Origin: Ruegeria sp. Ofav3-42
GTDB taxonomy: Bacteria; Pseudomonadota; Alphaproteobacteria; Rhodobacterales; Rhodobacteraceae
Direction of reading: 5' to 3'
Assembly: GCF_022347725.1 (NCBI RefSeq)
Contig: NZ_JAKRGB010000001.1
Coordinates: forward strand, 1-64,000
Length of the DNA: 64,000 nucleotides
Shown: positions 28,658 to 37,059 of the stretch, one piece after another
How the letters are laid out: the number at the start of each line of letters is the position of its first letter
How positions within the stretch are numbered: the first letter of the stretch is position 1
Notes under the pieces: model-generated
The model's input: only the letters and a program-made list of their open reading frames with translations
Databases searched by the model: none
What the model was told of the DNA's origin: nothing
Program-made: the position numbers and the translations under genes

Positions 28658-30070
28658 ATGGATCAGGTACGCCCCAGCGAGATGAACTGGGACAGTTCAA
28701 AGACGCCCGAGGCAAAGCGGAACAACGCGGCCGTTGTGCAATCCCTTGAAGCCCTGATCGCGTTGGACAAGCGCCTTGCCGTTCTGTCCGCTCTCAAAGG
28801 GTGGCAATCGGCAGACATTTTGAAATGCCTGCTCAAGATGCGCCCCAAACGCGCGCGGCGCCTGTTCGAATGGTTGCCGGATGACGTCGGCCTGCCGGTT
28901 CTGGTCGAACTGGACCCGGAACTTCGGTCGGTCCTTTATGAGGCCGCGACGCGAAAAAAATTCCGCAAGATCGTTTCCAAAATCTCGCGAGACGACGCCA
29001 TCGAACTGCTGGAAGCGTTGCCGCCCGAAACCCACGAGGATCTGATCGCGGACCGGAAGGATGCGGACAAGCTGCACAAGGCGCTGGCGGTGCACGATGA
29101 CAGCGCGGCCGCGCATATGCGGCATGGCGTACTGACCATTCCGGTGATTTGGACGATCGGTGACGTGGTCTCGCACCTGCGGGACGTCGCGGATGACATC
29201 GATAGGCTGGACATGATGTTCGTCGTTGAATCCGATATGCGCCTTGTCGGATATCTGCGTATGCGGGACCTGTTGTTGAACCCCGAGAGTACGCGGATTG
29301 AGGACATCGTCAGGCGCGATCCGGTCACGGTGGACGGAGCCACCGATCAGGAAGAGGTGCTGCGTCTAGCGGATGCGCGCGATGCTTCGGTCATTGCTGT
29401 AGTGGATGCTGACGGGCGATTTCTGGGCGGAATCGCGCCGCCGGAACTGTCGGAAATTGCGAGGGAGGAGGTCGGGGAAGACATGCTCAAGATGGGCGGT
29501 GTCTCTCCGGACGCAACCCAATTTGATACACCCTTGCAAATCCTGAGGCGCCGGTTGCCATGGTTGCTTGGCGGATTGATTGGCAGCTCTATCGCGGCTG
29601 TCGCCATCGTTTCCTACGAAGACGCCCTGGCTGAATCCGCGATCCTCGCCAGCTTTATCCCGGTGGTTCTGGCCACAGCCGGGAACGCCGGAATTCAGGC
29701 TTCAACCGTATCTGTGCAGGTACTCACCTCGGGCGTCGAATGGCGCGGGGACCTTGCATCGCGCTTCGTGCGTGAGCTTTACGGCGCCCTGCTGAATGGC
29801 CTGATTGTCGGTTCTGTTGTGGGCATTCTGGTTCTGCTGGGTAGCCTGTTCATTCCCATAGACCGGCCCGGCCTGCTGGTAGTGACTTCGATAGTCGCCC
29901 TGGCGATTGTCACCATCATAGCCGCCTCGGTTGGGGCGATGGTACCGTTTCTATTGCGCGCGCTCAAACAGGACCCGGCTGCGGCGACAGGGATATTCAT
30001 AACGACCTCGAATGATGTCTTTGGCGTGCTGACCTTTTTTGCAGTGGCCAGCCTGATTTACCTGAATTGA
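28658..30070 (+). CDS. mgtE: Magnesium transporter MgtE
   Basis: A 470-residue MgtE channel: N-terminal helical superhelix (about 30-140; RRLFEWLPDDVGLPVL), two CBS domains (about 150-270; MRDLLLNPESTRIEDIV, ASVIAVVDADGRFLGGI), a plug helix and five membrane segments with the pore sequence ATAGNAGIQASTV. It mediates Mg uptake gated by cytosolic Mg. I found no Mg-sensing leader in the 97 bases upstream. Confidence 0.95.
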   Translation: MDQVRPSEMNWDSSKTPEAKRNNAAVVQSLEALIALDKRLAVLSALKGWQSADILKCLLKMRPKRARRLFEWLPDDVGLPVLVELDPELRSVLYEAATRKKFRKIVSKISRDDAIELLEALPPETHEDLIADRKDADKLHKALAVHDDSAAAHMRHGVLTIPVIWTIGDVVSHLRDVADDIDRLDMMFVVESDMRLVGYLRMRDLLLNPESTRIEDIVRRDPVTVDGATDQEEVLRLADARDASVIAVVDADGRFLGGIAPPELSEIAREEVGEDMLKMGGVSPDATQFDTPLQILRRRLPWLLGGLIGSSIAAVAIVSYEDALAESAILASFIPVVLATAGNAGIQASTVSVQVLTSGVEWRGDLASRFVRELYGALLNGLIVGSVVGILVLLGSLFIPIDRPGLLVVTSIVALAIVTIIAASVGAMVPFLLRALKQDPAAATGIFITTSNDVFGVLTFFAVASLIYLN

Positions 30071-30140
30071 TGTCCGGCGCCCTTGCTCTGGCGGTCTTCT
30101 GCTTTAGGGTGCGCGTCGTTGCGAGCAGAAGGATTTTGAG

Positions 30141-31187
30141 ATGAAAAAGAACCCATTGGGACGCACCGGGATTGAGGTGACGGATCTGTGCCTTGGAACG
30201 ATGACTTTCGGCACGCAAACCTCTGAGGCTGACGCACACACGCAGATTGATATGGCACTGGACGCCGGGATCAATTTCCTCGACGCGGCCGAGATGTACC
30301 CGGTGAACCCGGTTTCCAAAGAAACCGTCGGAAGAACCGAAGAAATAATCGGCAACTGGAACGCGGCCAATTCCGCGCGGCGGGGTGAGTACATTTTGGC
30401 CACAAAGCACTCCGGAGCCGGTTTCATGCATGCGCGGGACGGGGCACCCATTACGGCGCAGACGATCCCTGAGGCCATCGAGGGCTCGCTACGCCGGCTG
30501 CAGACCGATTGCATCGATTTGTACCAGTTTCACTGGCCCAATCGCGGCAGCTACATGTTCCGGCAGAACTGGGATTATGCGCCGTCCGGTCACAACACCA
30601 GCGAAGTGCTGGCGAACATGCAGGAATGCCTCACGGCTCTGCAGCGGCAGGTCGACAAGGGCAACATCCGCGCGTTCGGCCTGTCGAACGAAAGCGCCTG
30701 GGGAACGGCGCAATGGCTGCGTCTGGCCGAACAGATGGGTACGCCGCGCGTCGCCTCGGTGCAGAACGAATATTCGCTGCTGTGCCGCCACTTCGACTTG
30801 GATATGGCCGAGCTGAGCGTACACGAGGATGTGGGCCTGATGGCGTTCTCGCCATTGGCAGCTGGATTCCTGACCGGCAAATACCAGAATGATGTCGTGC
30901 CCGACAGGTCGCGTATGTCTCTGGTTCCGACAATGGGCGGTCGCAAGTACGTCCGCGTGTTCGACGCGGTCGATGCCTATTTGGAGATTGCCAATCGGCA
31001 CGGTATGGACCCGGTTCATATGGCGCTGGCTTGGTGCCGGACGCGGCCGTTCATGATGTCGGCTATTTTCGGAGCGACCACTGTGGCGCAGCTTGAGCAT
31101 ATTCTGGCGGGTAAGGACCTGCAATTGGCGGATGAGGTGCTGAAAGAGATCAGTGCCGCGCACCGAGCACACCCTATGCCGTTTTAG
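30141..31187 (+). CDS. Aldo/keto reductase, Tas-like
   Basis: A 348-residue NADPH-dependent aldo/keto reductase of the Tas/YajO group. Catalytic Asp and Tyr are in NFLDAAEMYPV, Lys in ILATKHSG and His in YQFHWPNRG; the C-terminal MSAIFGATTVAQLEHIL binds the cofactor. Physiological substrate unknown. Its stop is directly followed by a copy of the AGATGAAG repeat. Confidence 0.92.
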   Translation: MKKNPLGRTGIEVTDLCLGTMTFGTQTSEADAHTQIDMALDAGINFLDAAEMYPVNPVSKETVGRTEEIIGNWNAANSARRGEYILATKHSGAGFMHARDGAPITAQTIPEAIEGSLRRLQTDCIDLYQFHWPNRGSYMFRQNWDYAPSGHNTSEVLANMQECLTALQRQVDKGNIRAFGLSNESAWGTAQWLRLAEQMGTPRVASVQNEYSLLCRHFDLDMAELSVHEDVGLMAFSPLAAGFLTGKYQNDVVPDRSRMSLVPTMGGRKYVRVFDAVDAYLEIANRHGMDPVHMALAWCRTRPFMMSAIFGATTVAQLEHILAGKDLQLADEVLKEISAAHRAHPMPF

Positions 31188-31247
31188 GGGGCTCCGCCCC
31201 CGCCGCGCGTTGCGCGGCTCCCCCGAGGTATTTGGGGCCAGATGAAG
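31187..31247 (+). repeat. 3'-end repeat, copy A
   Basis: Begins within the aldo/keto reductase stop codon. Two hairpins follow each other, GGGGG-ctccg-CCCCC (31187-31201) and GCCGCGC-gtt-GCGCGGC (31202-31218), then the tag GAGGTATTTGGGGCC (31225-31239) ending in AGATGAAG at 31247. Confidence 0.75.
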
Positions 31248-31256
31248 GGGATCCCG

Positions 31257-32243
31257 TCAGTGATGCGTCGGCTGGGCGCGGTCCTGACGCAGGTCGCGGG
31301 CCGAAAGGCCATGGGCTGTCCGGAAGGCGCGGGCGAAGCTAGACTGTGAGCCAAATCCGGTGGCGAGGGCCACATCCATCAGCGGCATGTCGGTATCGGT
31401 GACGAGGCGGCGCGCTTCGGCCAGACGCAGTTGCAGGTAATGATCCTGCGGCGTTGTGTTCAGGCGCAGGCGGAACTGCTGTTGCAATGTGCGCGGGCTG
31501 GTGCCCAGGGTGTGGGCGATATCCGCCAGCGGCAGAGGGTCGTCGAGGGATGATTCCATCAGTGTGTTCGCTTTGGCCGTCAAAGCCGTGTGGCGATGTG
31601 GGGCACCTGTGCGGCTTTGCGGTTTCGATGGGCTCGGTGCGCCATCATATAGGAACAGACCCGATACACGGGCCGCAAAACCTGCGCCGTGGCGCGCGGC
31701 GATGATATGCAGCAGCATCTCGACCGCCGGAATCGCGCCGCCAGAGGTCAGGCGGTTACCTGAGACTGTGAAGCGGTCGGGGCGGACGTCCACCTCGGGG
31801 AAGCGGTTCGCAAAATTGTCCAGATCTTCCCAATGGGTGGTGGCGGCATGACCGTCCAGCAGCCCGGCTTCGGCCAGTAACCATGGCCCTCCGTCAATAC
31901 CGGCCATGGTGGCTCCGGTGCTTGCGATGCGGCGCAGTCCCGCCAATAGGCTAGGGGTGGCGTGGCGCGCCAGTTGAAACCCTGCGATGACGATCATCAG
32001 GTCGCAACCCTGCAGCCGCGCCAGTGGAATGCCCGGAACGTTCAGGGCGCTGGTCAGCATCGCTGGCTCCGCTGTTGCGGTCACATAGTCCCAGTCAAAA
32101 GCAGGACGATCCGCTAACCGATTGGCGGCGCGCATCGGATCGACGGCCGACGCAAAGCTGAGTGTGTTGCATTCGTCCAGAACCAGCACGGCCGTTTTCA
32201 GGGCGCGATGTTCGGGCTGGAGTATGTTTTTTGCGGATTTCAT
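31257..32243 (-). CDS. cdhR: GlxA-type AraC-family regulator, probable CdhR
   Basis: A 328-residue regulator with an N-terminal DJ-1/PfpI-like domain (about 20-190; ILDE-type start VLVLDECNTLSFASAVDPMRAANRL, GGPWLLAEAGLLDG) and a C-terminal AraC double helix-turn-helix (about 225-325; LADIAHTLGTSPRTLQQQFRLRLN, VALATGFGSQSSFARAFR). This architecture matches CdhR, which activates carnitine dehydrogenase genes in Pseudomonas. It diverges from the carnitine genes, supporting that role. A start 66 bases upstream is possible. Confidence 0.82.
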   Translation of the reverse strand: MKSAKNILQPEHRALKTAVLVLDECNTLSFASAVDPMRAANRLADRPAFDWDYVTATAEPAMLTSALNVPGIPLARLQGCDLMIVIAGFQLARHATPSLLAGLRRIASTGATMAGIDGGPWLLAEAGLLDGHAATTHWEDLDNFANRFPEVDVRPDRFTVSGNRLTSGGAIPAVEMLLHIIAARHGAGFAARVSGLFLYDGAPSPSKPQSRTGAPHRHTALTAKANTLMESSLDDPLPLADIAHTLGTSPRTLQQQFRLRLNTTPQDHYLQLRLAEARRLVTDTDMPLMDVALATGFGSQSSFARAFRTAHGLSARDLRQDRAQPTHH

Positions 32244-32376
32244 CAAGTTCGATTCGCATTCTGGCAAGTTGTTTGCACAAGGCTGCGCCAGAGTCGGGCA
32301 TGAAAGCAAATCGGAATCCGGGGAGAAGCCTGAGGATAACTTGGGTCAAAACCGGGTATAAGTTGGGGAAAACACC

Positions 32377-33294
32377 ATGCCATTGGAAATGAACCGTGAA
32401 GTCTTCATCACCTGTGCCGTTACCGGCTCGGGCGGAACGCAGGATCGCAGCCCGCATGTGCCGCGTTCGCCGAAGCAGATTGCCGAAAGCGCGATCGCCG
32501 CAGCCAAGGCCGGCGCGGCCATTGTTCACTGTCATGTGCGTGACCCGGAAACCGGTGCGCCCAGTCGTCGTCTGGACCTGTATCGCGAGGTAACCGAGCG
32601 CATTCGCGAGGCCGAGGTGGACGTAGTTCTGAACCTGACTGCCGGGATGGGCGGAGACATGATCTTTGGCCCCACCGAATCTCCTCTGCCGTTGAACGAA
32701 GATGGCACCGACATGATCGGCGCGGCCGCGCGGGTTGAGCATGTGGCCGAGTGTTTGCCCGAAATCTGCACGCTGGACTGCGGCACGATGAACTTTGCCG
32801 AGGCCGACTATGTCATGACCAACACGCCGGGCATGCTGCAGGCGATGGGCCGCATGATGACACATCTGGGTGTGAAGCCCGAGATCGAAGCCTTTGACAC
32901 CGGTCATCTGTGGTACGCCAAGCAGCTGGTGAAGGACGGCGTTCTGGACAGCCCGGCTCTGGTTCAACTGTGCATGGGCGTGCCATGGGGCGCGCCGGAT
33001 GACCTGAACACCTTCATGGCGATGGTGAACAACGTGCCTGATGACTGGACCTTCAGTGCGTTCGCGCTTGGCCGGAACCAGATGGCTTATGCGTCGGCTT
33101 CGGTGCTGGCAGGCGGCAATGTACGCGTCGGTCTCGAGGATAACCTCTGGCTGGACAAAGGTGTTCTGGCTGAGAACTGGCAGTTGGTTGAACGTGCCAA
33201 CACCATCGTCTCGAACATGGGCGCTCGGGTGATCGGTGCGCAGGAAGTGCGTGAGAAGCTGGGACTAGTGAAACGGGCGCCGGTGGCGAAGTGA
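32377..33294 (+). CDS. Beta-keto acid cleavage enzyme (dehydrocarnitine cleavage)
   Basis: A 305-residue BKACE/DUF849 enzyme. Zinc ligands show in IVHCHVRDPETGAPS (near residue 48) and the late VRVGLEDN. The family condenses a beta-keto acid with acetyl-CoA; next to carnitine dehydrogenase the likely reaction is dehydrocarnitine plus acetyl-CoA to acetoacetate and betainyl-CoA, as for CdhC. First gene of a plus-strand unit divergent from the regulator; its stop is followed by repeat copy B. Confidence 0.9.
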   Translation: MPLEMNREVFITCAVTGSGGTQDRSPHVPRSPKQIAESAIAAAKAGAAIVHCHVRDPETGAPSRRLDLYREVTERIREAEVDVVLNLTAGMGGDMIFGPTESPLPLNEDGTDMIGAAARVEHVAECLPEICTLDCGTMNFAEADYVMTNTPGMLQAMGRMMTHLGVKPEIEAFDTGHLWYAKQLVKDGVLDSPALVQLCMGVPWGAPDDLNTFMAMVNNVPDDWTFSAFALGRNQMAYASASVLAGGNVRVGLEDNLWLDKGVLAENWQLVERANTIVSNMGARVIGAQEVREKLGLVKRAPVAK

Positions 33295-33301
33295 TCAGCG
33301 T

Positions 33302-33354
33302 GGGTATTTGGGGGCCAGCCCCCAAGCCCCCGGAGTACTTTTGAAAAGATGAAG
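33302..33354 (+). repeat. 3'-end repeat, copy B (composite)
   Basis: Contains a partial tag GGGTATTTGGGGGCCAG, a hairpin GGGGGC-ca-GCCCCC (33310-33323) overlapping it, then a second tag CGGAGTACTTTTGAAA ending AGATGAAG at 33354. It sits between the BKACE gene and the carnitine dehydrogenase gene, both on the plus strand. Confidence 0.7.
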
Positions 33355-33380
33355 ATTCTTACTTAGACAGGCGGGATGGC

Positions 33381-34844
33381 ATGACAACAGCAGCTATCAT
33401 CGGTGGTGGTGTAATTGGTGGTGGATGGGCCGCGCGGTTCTTGTTGAACGGCTGGGACGTTCGGGTGCTTGACCCGGACCCGGAAGCGGAACGAAAGATT
33501 GGAGAGGTTCTGGACAATGCCCGCCGGTCCCTGCCGGGATTGAGCGATGTGCCGTTACCTCCCGAGGGCACTTTGACCTTCCACGACGATCTGGCCGAGG
33601 CCGTTCAGGGGGCCACTTGGATTCAGGAAAGCGTGCCGGAACGACTGGATCTGAAGTTGAGGGTTTACAAAGGCTTGCAGGAGGCTTGTGACGCGGATGC
33701 GATCATCGGCTCTTCGACCAGTGGATTCAAACCTTCAGAACTGCAGGAAGGAGCGCTGCGTCCCGAACAGATCGTGGTGACGCATCCGTTCAACCCGGTC
33801 TACCTGTTACCGCTGATCGAACTGGTGCCGACCGACAAGAACCCGCCTGAGATGATCGAACGGGCGCAGGACCTGTTGAAATCGGTGGGCTTTTTCCCGC
33901 TGCACGTCAAAAAAGAGATCGACGCGCATATTGCTGACCGTTTCCTCGAGGCCGTCTGGCGTGAGGCGCTGTGGCTGGTCAAGGATGGCATCGCAACGAC
34001 CGAGGAAATCGACGAAGCGATCCGTATGGGCTTTGGTATCCGCTGGGCGCAGATGGGTCTGTTCGAAACCTATCGCGTGGCCGGCGGCGAAGCCGGGATG
34101 CGACACTTTATGGCGCAGTTCGGGCCAGCCCTGAAATGGCCCTGGACCAAGCTGATGGATGTTCCGGAATTCACGGGTGAACTGGTCGACATGATCGCCG
34201 ATCAGTCAGATGCACAGTCCGGTATGCACTCGATCCGCGAGTTGGAGCGTATTCGCGACAATAACCTTGTGGGCATGATGCGCGCGTTGAAGGCGCAAAA
34301 CTATGGCGCGGGCGCAGTGCTGAACCAACACGATGCCGCGTTGAAACCGGGTGCTTTGCCGACGATGGAGCAGGCCGATCTGAGCCAGCCGATCCTGACG
34401 CTGTCACGCGCGGTGCCGTTGGACTGGACGGACTATAACGGCCACATGAACGAAGCCCGGTATCTTGAGGCCTTCGCTGCCGCGACCGACCGTTTCATGG
34501 AGGTTATCGGCTGTGACGCGGACTACATCTCATCAGGTGGCAGCTACTTCACCGCCGAAAACCACATTCGGTATATTGACGAAGTTAACGCTGGTGCGAA
34601 GATCGAAGTGCGCACGCAGATGCTGTTGGGGCAGGGCAAGAAATTGCACGTGTTCCACAGCATGTATGAAGGCGACAAACTGCTGGCCACTGGCGAAAGC
34701 TTCCTGCTGCATGTCAGTTTGGAAACCCGCCGTCCCAGCGCGCCGTCAGCTGAAATCGAGGCCGCGATGGCCCGGATTACCGAAGCGCAGTCAGGATTGC
34801 CCTATCCGGAAGGCGCAGGCGCTGCGATCCGGAAACCGGCATGA
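33381..34844 (+). CDS. cdhA: L-carnitine dehydrogenase fused to betainyl-CoA thioesterase
   Basis: A 487-residue two-domain protein. Residues 1-320 are a 3-hydroxyacyl-CoA-dehydrogenase-like L-carnitine 3-dehydrogenase: IIGGGVIGGGWAARFLLNGWDV binds NAD, and THPFNPVYLLPLIELVPT carries the catalytic His. From about 333, LTLSRAVPLDWTDYNGHMNEARYLEAF begins a hotdog thioesterase, the equivalent of CdhB. So one chain oxidises carnitine and releases glycine betaine from betainyl-CoA, flanking the BKACE step. It overlaps the next gene by four bases. Confidence 0.92.
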   Translation: MTTAAIIGGGVIGGGWAARFLLNGWDVRVLDPDPEAERKIGEVLDNARRSLPGLSDVPLPPEGTLTFHDDLAEAVQGATWIQESVPERLDLKLRVYKGLQEACDADAIIGSSTSGFKPSELQEGALRPEQIVVTHPFNPVYLLPLIELVPTDKNPPEMIERAQDLLKSVGFFPLHVKKEIDAHIADRFLEAVWREALWLVKDGIATTEEIDEAIRMGFGIRWAQMGLFETYRVAGGEAGMRHFMAQFGPALKWPWTKLMDVPEFTGELVDMIADQSDAQSGMHSIRELERIRDNNLVGMMRALKAQNYGAGAVLNQHDAALKPGALPTMEQADLSQPILTLSRAVPLDWTDYNGHMNEARYLEAFAAATDRFMEVIGCDADYISSGGSYFTAENHIRYIDEVNAGAKIEVRTQMLLGQGKKLHVFHSMYEGDKLLATGESFLLHVSLETRRPSAPSAEIEAAMARITEAQSGLPYPEGAGAAIRKPA

Positions 34845-35602
34845 GCGGGCGCGTTCTAATCACGGCTGGCGCCTCGGGCGTTGGCCGCGCCATGGCTGAG
34901 GCATTCGATGCTGCTGGCGCGCAAGTCTGGGTGGCGGATCTCGATCCGAATGCGCTGTCCAAATGCCCCGTCAGTTGGCAGCGGTCTGAGATCAATGTTG
35001 CGGATGAGGAGGCCGTGGCCGCCTTGTTCAACGACATAGAGGCCGAATGGGGCGGGTTGAACACCCTGTGCGCAAATGCAGGGATCGCGGGGCCGACGGC
35101 CCTAGTCGAGGATGTGGCCTTGGATGACTGGCGCATGTGCCTTGCGGTCAACTTGGAAGGGGCGTTTCTCTGCTCGAAATATGCGGCGCCACTGCTTAAG
35201 CGGCAGGGTAACGGCGCAGTCGTAATCACGTCTTCGACCGCTGGCCAATATGGCTATCCCAATCGGGCGCCTTACGCGGCGGCGAAATGGGGGATGATCG
35301 GACTGGCCAAGACGCTGGCGATGGAACTGGGTCCGCATGGTGTGCGGTGCAACGCCATCTGCCCCGGCGCGGTCGAAGGCCCGCGGATGGAAGGCGTGTT
35401 GCAACGCGAAGCCGACGCCAAGGGTATGACCCGCGACCAGGTTTATGAAGGCTATGCTTCGGGCACCTCAATGGGGCGTTTTGTCGAAGGTCACGATATC
35501 GCCAATATGGCCGTGTTTCTTGCGTCTGACGCAGCACGGCTGGTGTCGGGGCAAGTGATTGCCGTCGACGGGCATACAGTTAACCCCGACCCAAAGGTTT
35601 AA
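34841..35602 (+). CDS. SDR family oxidoreductase in the carnitine locus
   Basis: A 253-residue classical short-chain dehydrogenase: cofactor loop ITAGASGVGRAMAEAFDAAG, NAG at CANAGIAG, catalytic Ser-Tyr-Lys in TSSTAGQYGYPNRAPYAAAKWG, and the C-terminal SGQVIAVDGHTVNPDPKV. ATGA overlap with the fusion gene makes it part of the carnitine unit. It could handle the acetoacetate product, or D-carnitine, but neither is shown by sequence. Confidence 0.88.
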   Translation: MSGRVLITAGASGVGRAMAEAFDAAGAQVWVADLDPNALSKCPVSWQRSEINVADEEAVAALFNDIEAEWGGLNTLCANAGIAGPTALVEDVALDDWRMCLAVNLEGAFLCSKYAAPLLKRQGNGAVVITSSTAGQYGYPNRAPYAAAKWGMIGLAKTLAMELGPHGVRCNAICPGAVEGPRMEGVLQREADAKGMTRDQVYEGYASGTSMGRFVEGHDIANMAVFLASDAARLVSGQVIAVDGHTVNPDPKV

Positions 35603-35608
35603 GCGCTT

Positions 35609-35791
35609 TCAGCCCTGATTGGGCCCGCGGATCTGGCGGATGGATTGGCGGACTGCCTGCCAATCCCGGGCCTGTTGTATGTTCCCGGCGGCTTCACACT
35701 CGCGCATTTTCTGTGCAGCTTCCGCCTCGGCCTGATCGCCGTGGGCCGAATAAAGCGCCCGAGCATATTGAGCGGTTTTTAATGCGTCCAT
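35609..35791 (-). CDS. Small conserved hypothetical protein
   Basis: A 60-residue hydrophilic, helical protein (MDALKTAQYARALYSAHGDQ, later QQARDWQAVRQSIRQIRGP) that looks like a small cytosolic protein common in Rhodobacteraceae; no function known to me. Convergent with the SDR gene. The start is the internal ATG; the frame is open 48 bases further. Confidence 0.55.
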   Translation of the reverse strand: MDALKTAQYARALYSAHGDQAEAEAAQKMRECEAAGNIQQARDWQAVRQSIRQIRGPNQG

Positions 35792-35884
35792 TCCTGTGGT
35801 CCTCCGTCTGTAATCGGAATGCCCGAAAGTTCGCGCCAAGTGACGATATCACACCTTGGTGGCGCGCGCATCATGGGATCGCTA

Positions 35885-36748
35885 TCAGGCGGGGATTGCC
35901 GCTTGCAATTGTCGAAGGTGCTCGGGAAAGTCCCGCGCCGTCACATCTGCTTCGCGCACCAATGTGTCGAAATGACGGGTAAAAGTTTCGATTCGGTCGC
36001 GGTCGCGAAACGCCATATAGTGGCTGCCCGCATAAAACACACACAGCAGAGGCCCGAAAATCGTGACCGGTGCGGAATACAGGCGTTTGGCATCGAAAAG
36101 ATAGATGCGCAGACGGGGGTAAAGCTGTTCGCATACCTCAAGCAGGTGATCGATTTGGTCCAAACGGATTTTCGGGCATAGACCTTCGTAATAGCCAGTC
36201 GCGCGGGCGAAGCTGTCGACCTCAAACAGCGGCATCGCGATTTCATAGTCGGATTGCGCGCTGCGCATCCAAGTCAGGCGATCCGCCGAGGCCCCAATGG
36301 CCTGATCGGCCGTTCGGCCCAGATGTGGGGCATATTCCCATTCCAGCACGGCACGGGATTTCAACATGTCTGGCAAAGTCGCCGGAACATACCGGACTTT
36401 GTAGCCCGCAGCTTCTTTGTGCCATTCGAAAATACGCTCATCAACCAGCGCGCGCGGGGCCTTGGTCATGCTCAGGGAACTTGCCAGCAACTCGGCTGCG
36501 CTTTCAGGTCGGTCAGACAGGCTGAGCAGCCAATCCGCAGAAACCCCCAGCGCCGAGGCACAGCTGCCCACCACATGCGCGTTCGGAAGCCGCGCACCTT
36601 CACCGGTCAAAAGCTGTGACACAGTCGAGCGGTCAACGCCAATATTTCTCGCCAATGCGCTTTGGCTGACCTGTCGCTCTTCCATGGCGCGGGCAAGACG
36701 TAGTCTGAATTGCGCAGCGCGGTCTCGTTTGTCTATTTTATCCGTCAT
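35885..36748 (-). CDS. XRE-family helix-turn-helix regulator
   Basis: A 287-residue regulator. The N-terminal HTH is at about 15-70 (QVSQSALARNIGVDRSTVSQLLTGE); the remaining 200 residues form an effector-like domain I do not recognise (KVRYVPATLPDMLKSRAVLEWE, PVTIFGPLLCVFYAGSHYMAFRDRDR). It diverges from DUF2061-desaturase, its likely targets. An inverted repeat abuts its ATG where the ribosome-binding site should be, which suggests autoregulation. Confidence 0.85.
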   Translation of the reverse strand: MTDKIDKRDRAAQFRLRLARAMEERQVSQSALARNIGVDRSTVSQLLTGEGARLPNAHVVGSCASALGVSADWLLSLSDRPESAAELLASSLSMTKAPRALVDERIFEWHKEAAGYKVRYVPATLPDMLKSRAVLEWEYAPHLGRTADQAIGASADRLTWMRSAQSDYEIAMPLFEVDSFARATGYYEGLCPKIRLDQIDHLLEVCEQLYPRLRIYLFDAKRLYSAPVTIFGPLLCVFYAGSHYMAFRDRDRIETFTRHFDTLVREADVTARDFPEHLRQLQAAIPA

Positions 36749-36766
36749 GTGATGAAAAATATCACA
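36748..36766. promoter_or_regulatory. TGTGAT-N7-ATCACA operator at the regulator's start codon
   Basis: A perfect 6-base inverted repeat whose first base is the first base of the XRE gene's ATG. The half-site spacing (TGTGA-N9-TCACA) is too wide for a CRP/FNR site (N6). No Shine-Dalgarno sequence is visible, so protein bound here would block initiation. Confidence 0.55.
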
Positions 36767-36855
36767 ACTGATGAGTTTTGTTAATCATATTCAGAATTTT
36801 CAACCCCGGTCCAGATACGTAATTCTTAAAATATAACAACAATATGGGTGACGGA

Positions 36856-37059
36856 ATGGAAACGCGACGAAGATCTGTCGTGAAAGCAGTGGTGTGGAAT
36901 GCGATGGGCCTGGTCATGATGACTCTGGTTGGGCTAGTTGCTACAGGCTCAGCCACAGTTGGTGGGACACTGGCCGTTGTGAACACGGCAATCGGCTTGA
37001 CGCTCTATGTAATTTACGAGCGCGTTTGGGCCGGAATCTCCTGGGGTCGCAATGTCTGA
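36856..37059 (+). CDS. DUF2061 small membrane protein
   Basis: A 67-residue protein with two membrane helices (KAVVWNAMGLVMMTLVGLVATG, VNTAIGLTLYVIYERVW), matching DUF2061. Function unknown. It overlaps the desaturase gene by eight bases, so the two are co-translated. An ATG 12 bases earlier is the alternative start; neither has a strong ribosome-binding site. Confidence 0.78.
   Translation: METRRRSVVKAVVWNAMGLVMMTLVGLVATGSATVGGTLAVVNTAIGLTLYVIYERVWAGISWGRNV

Noticed and set aside
36748..36766. CRP/FNR site reading of TGTGAT...ATCACA
   Set aside because: Spacing between TGTGA and TCACA is nine bases, not six, so a CRP-type dimer would not fit; kept only as an operator for the local regulator.
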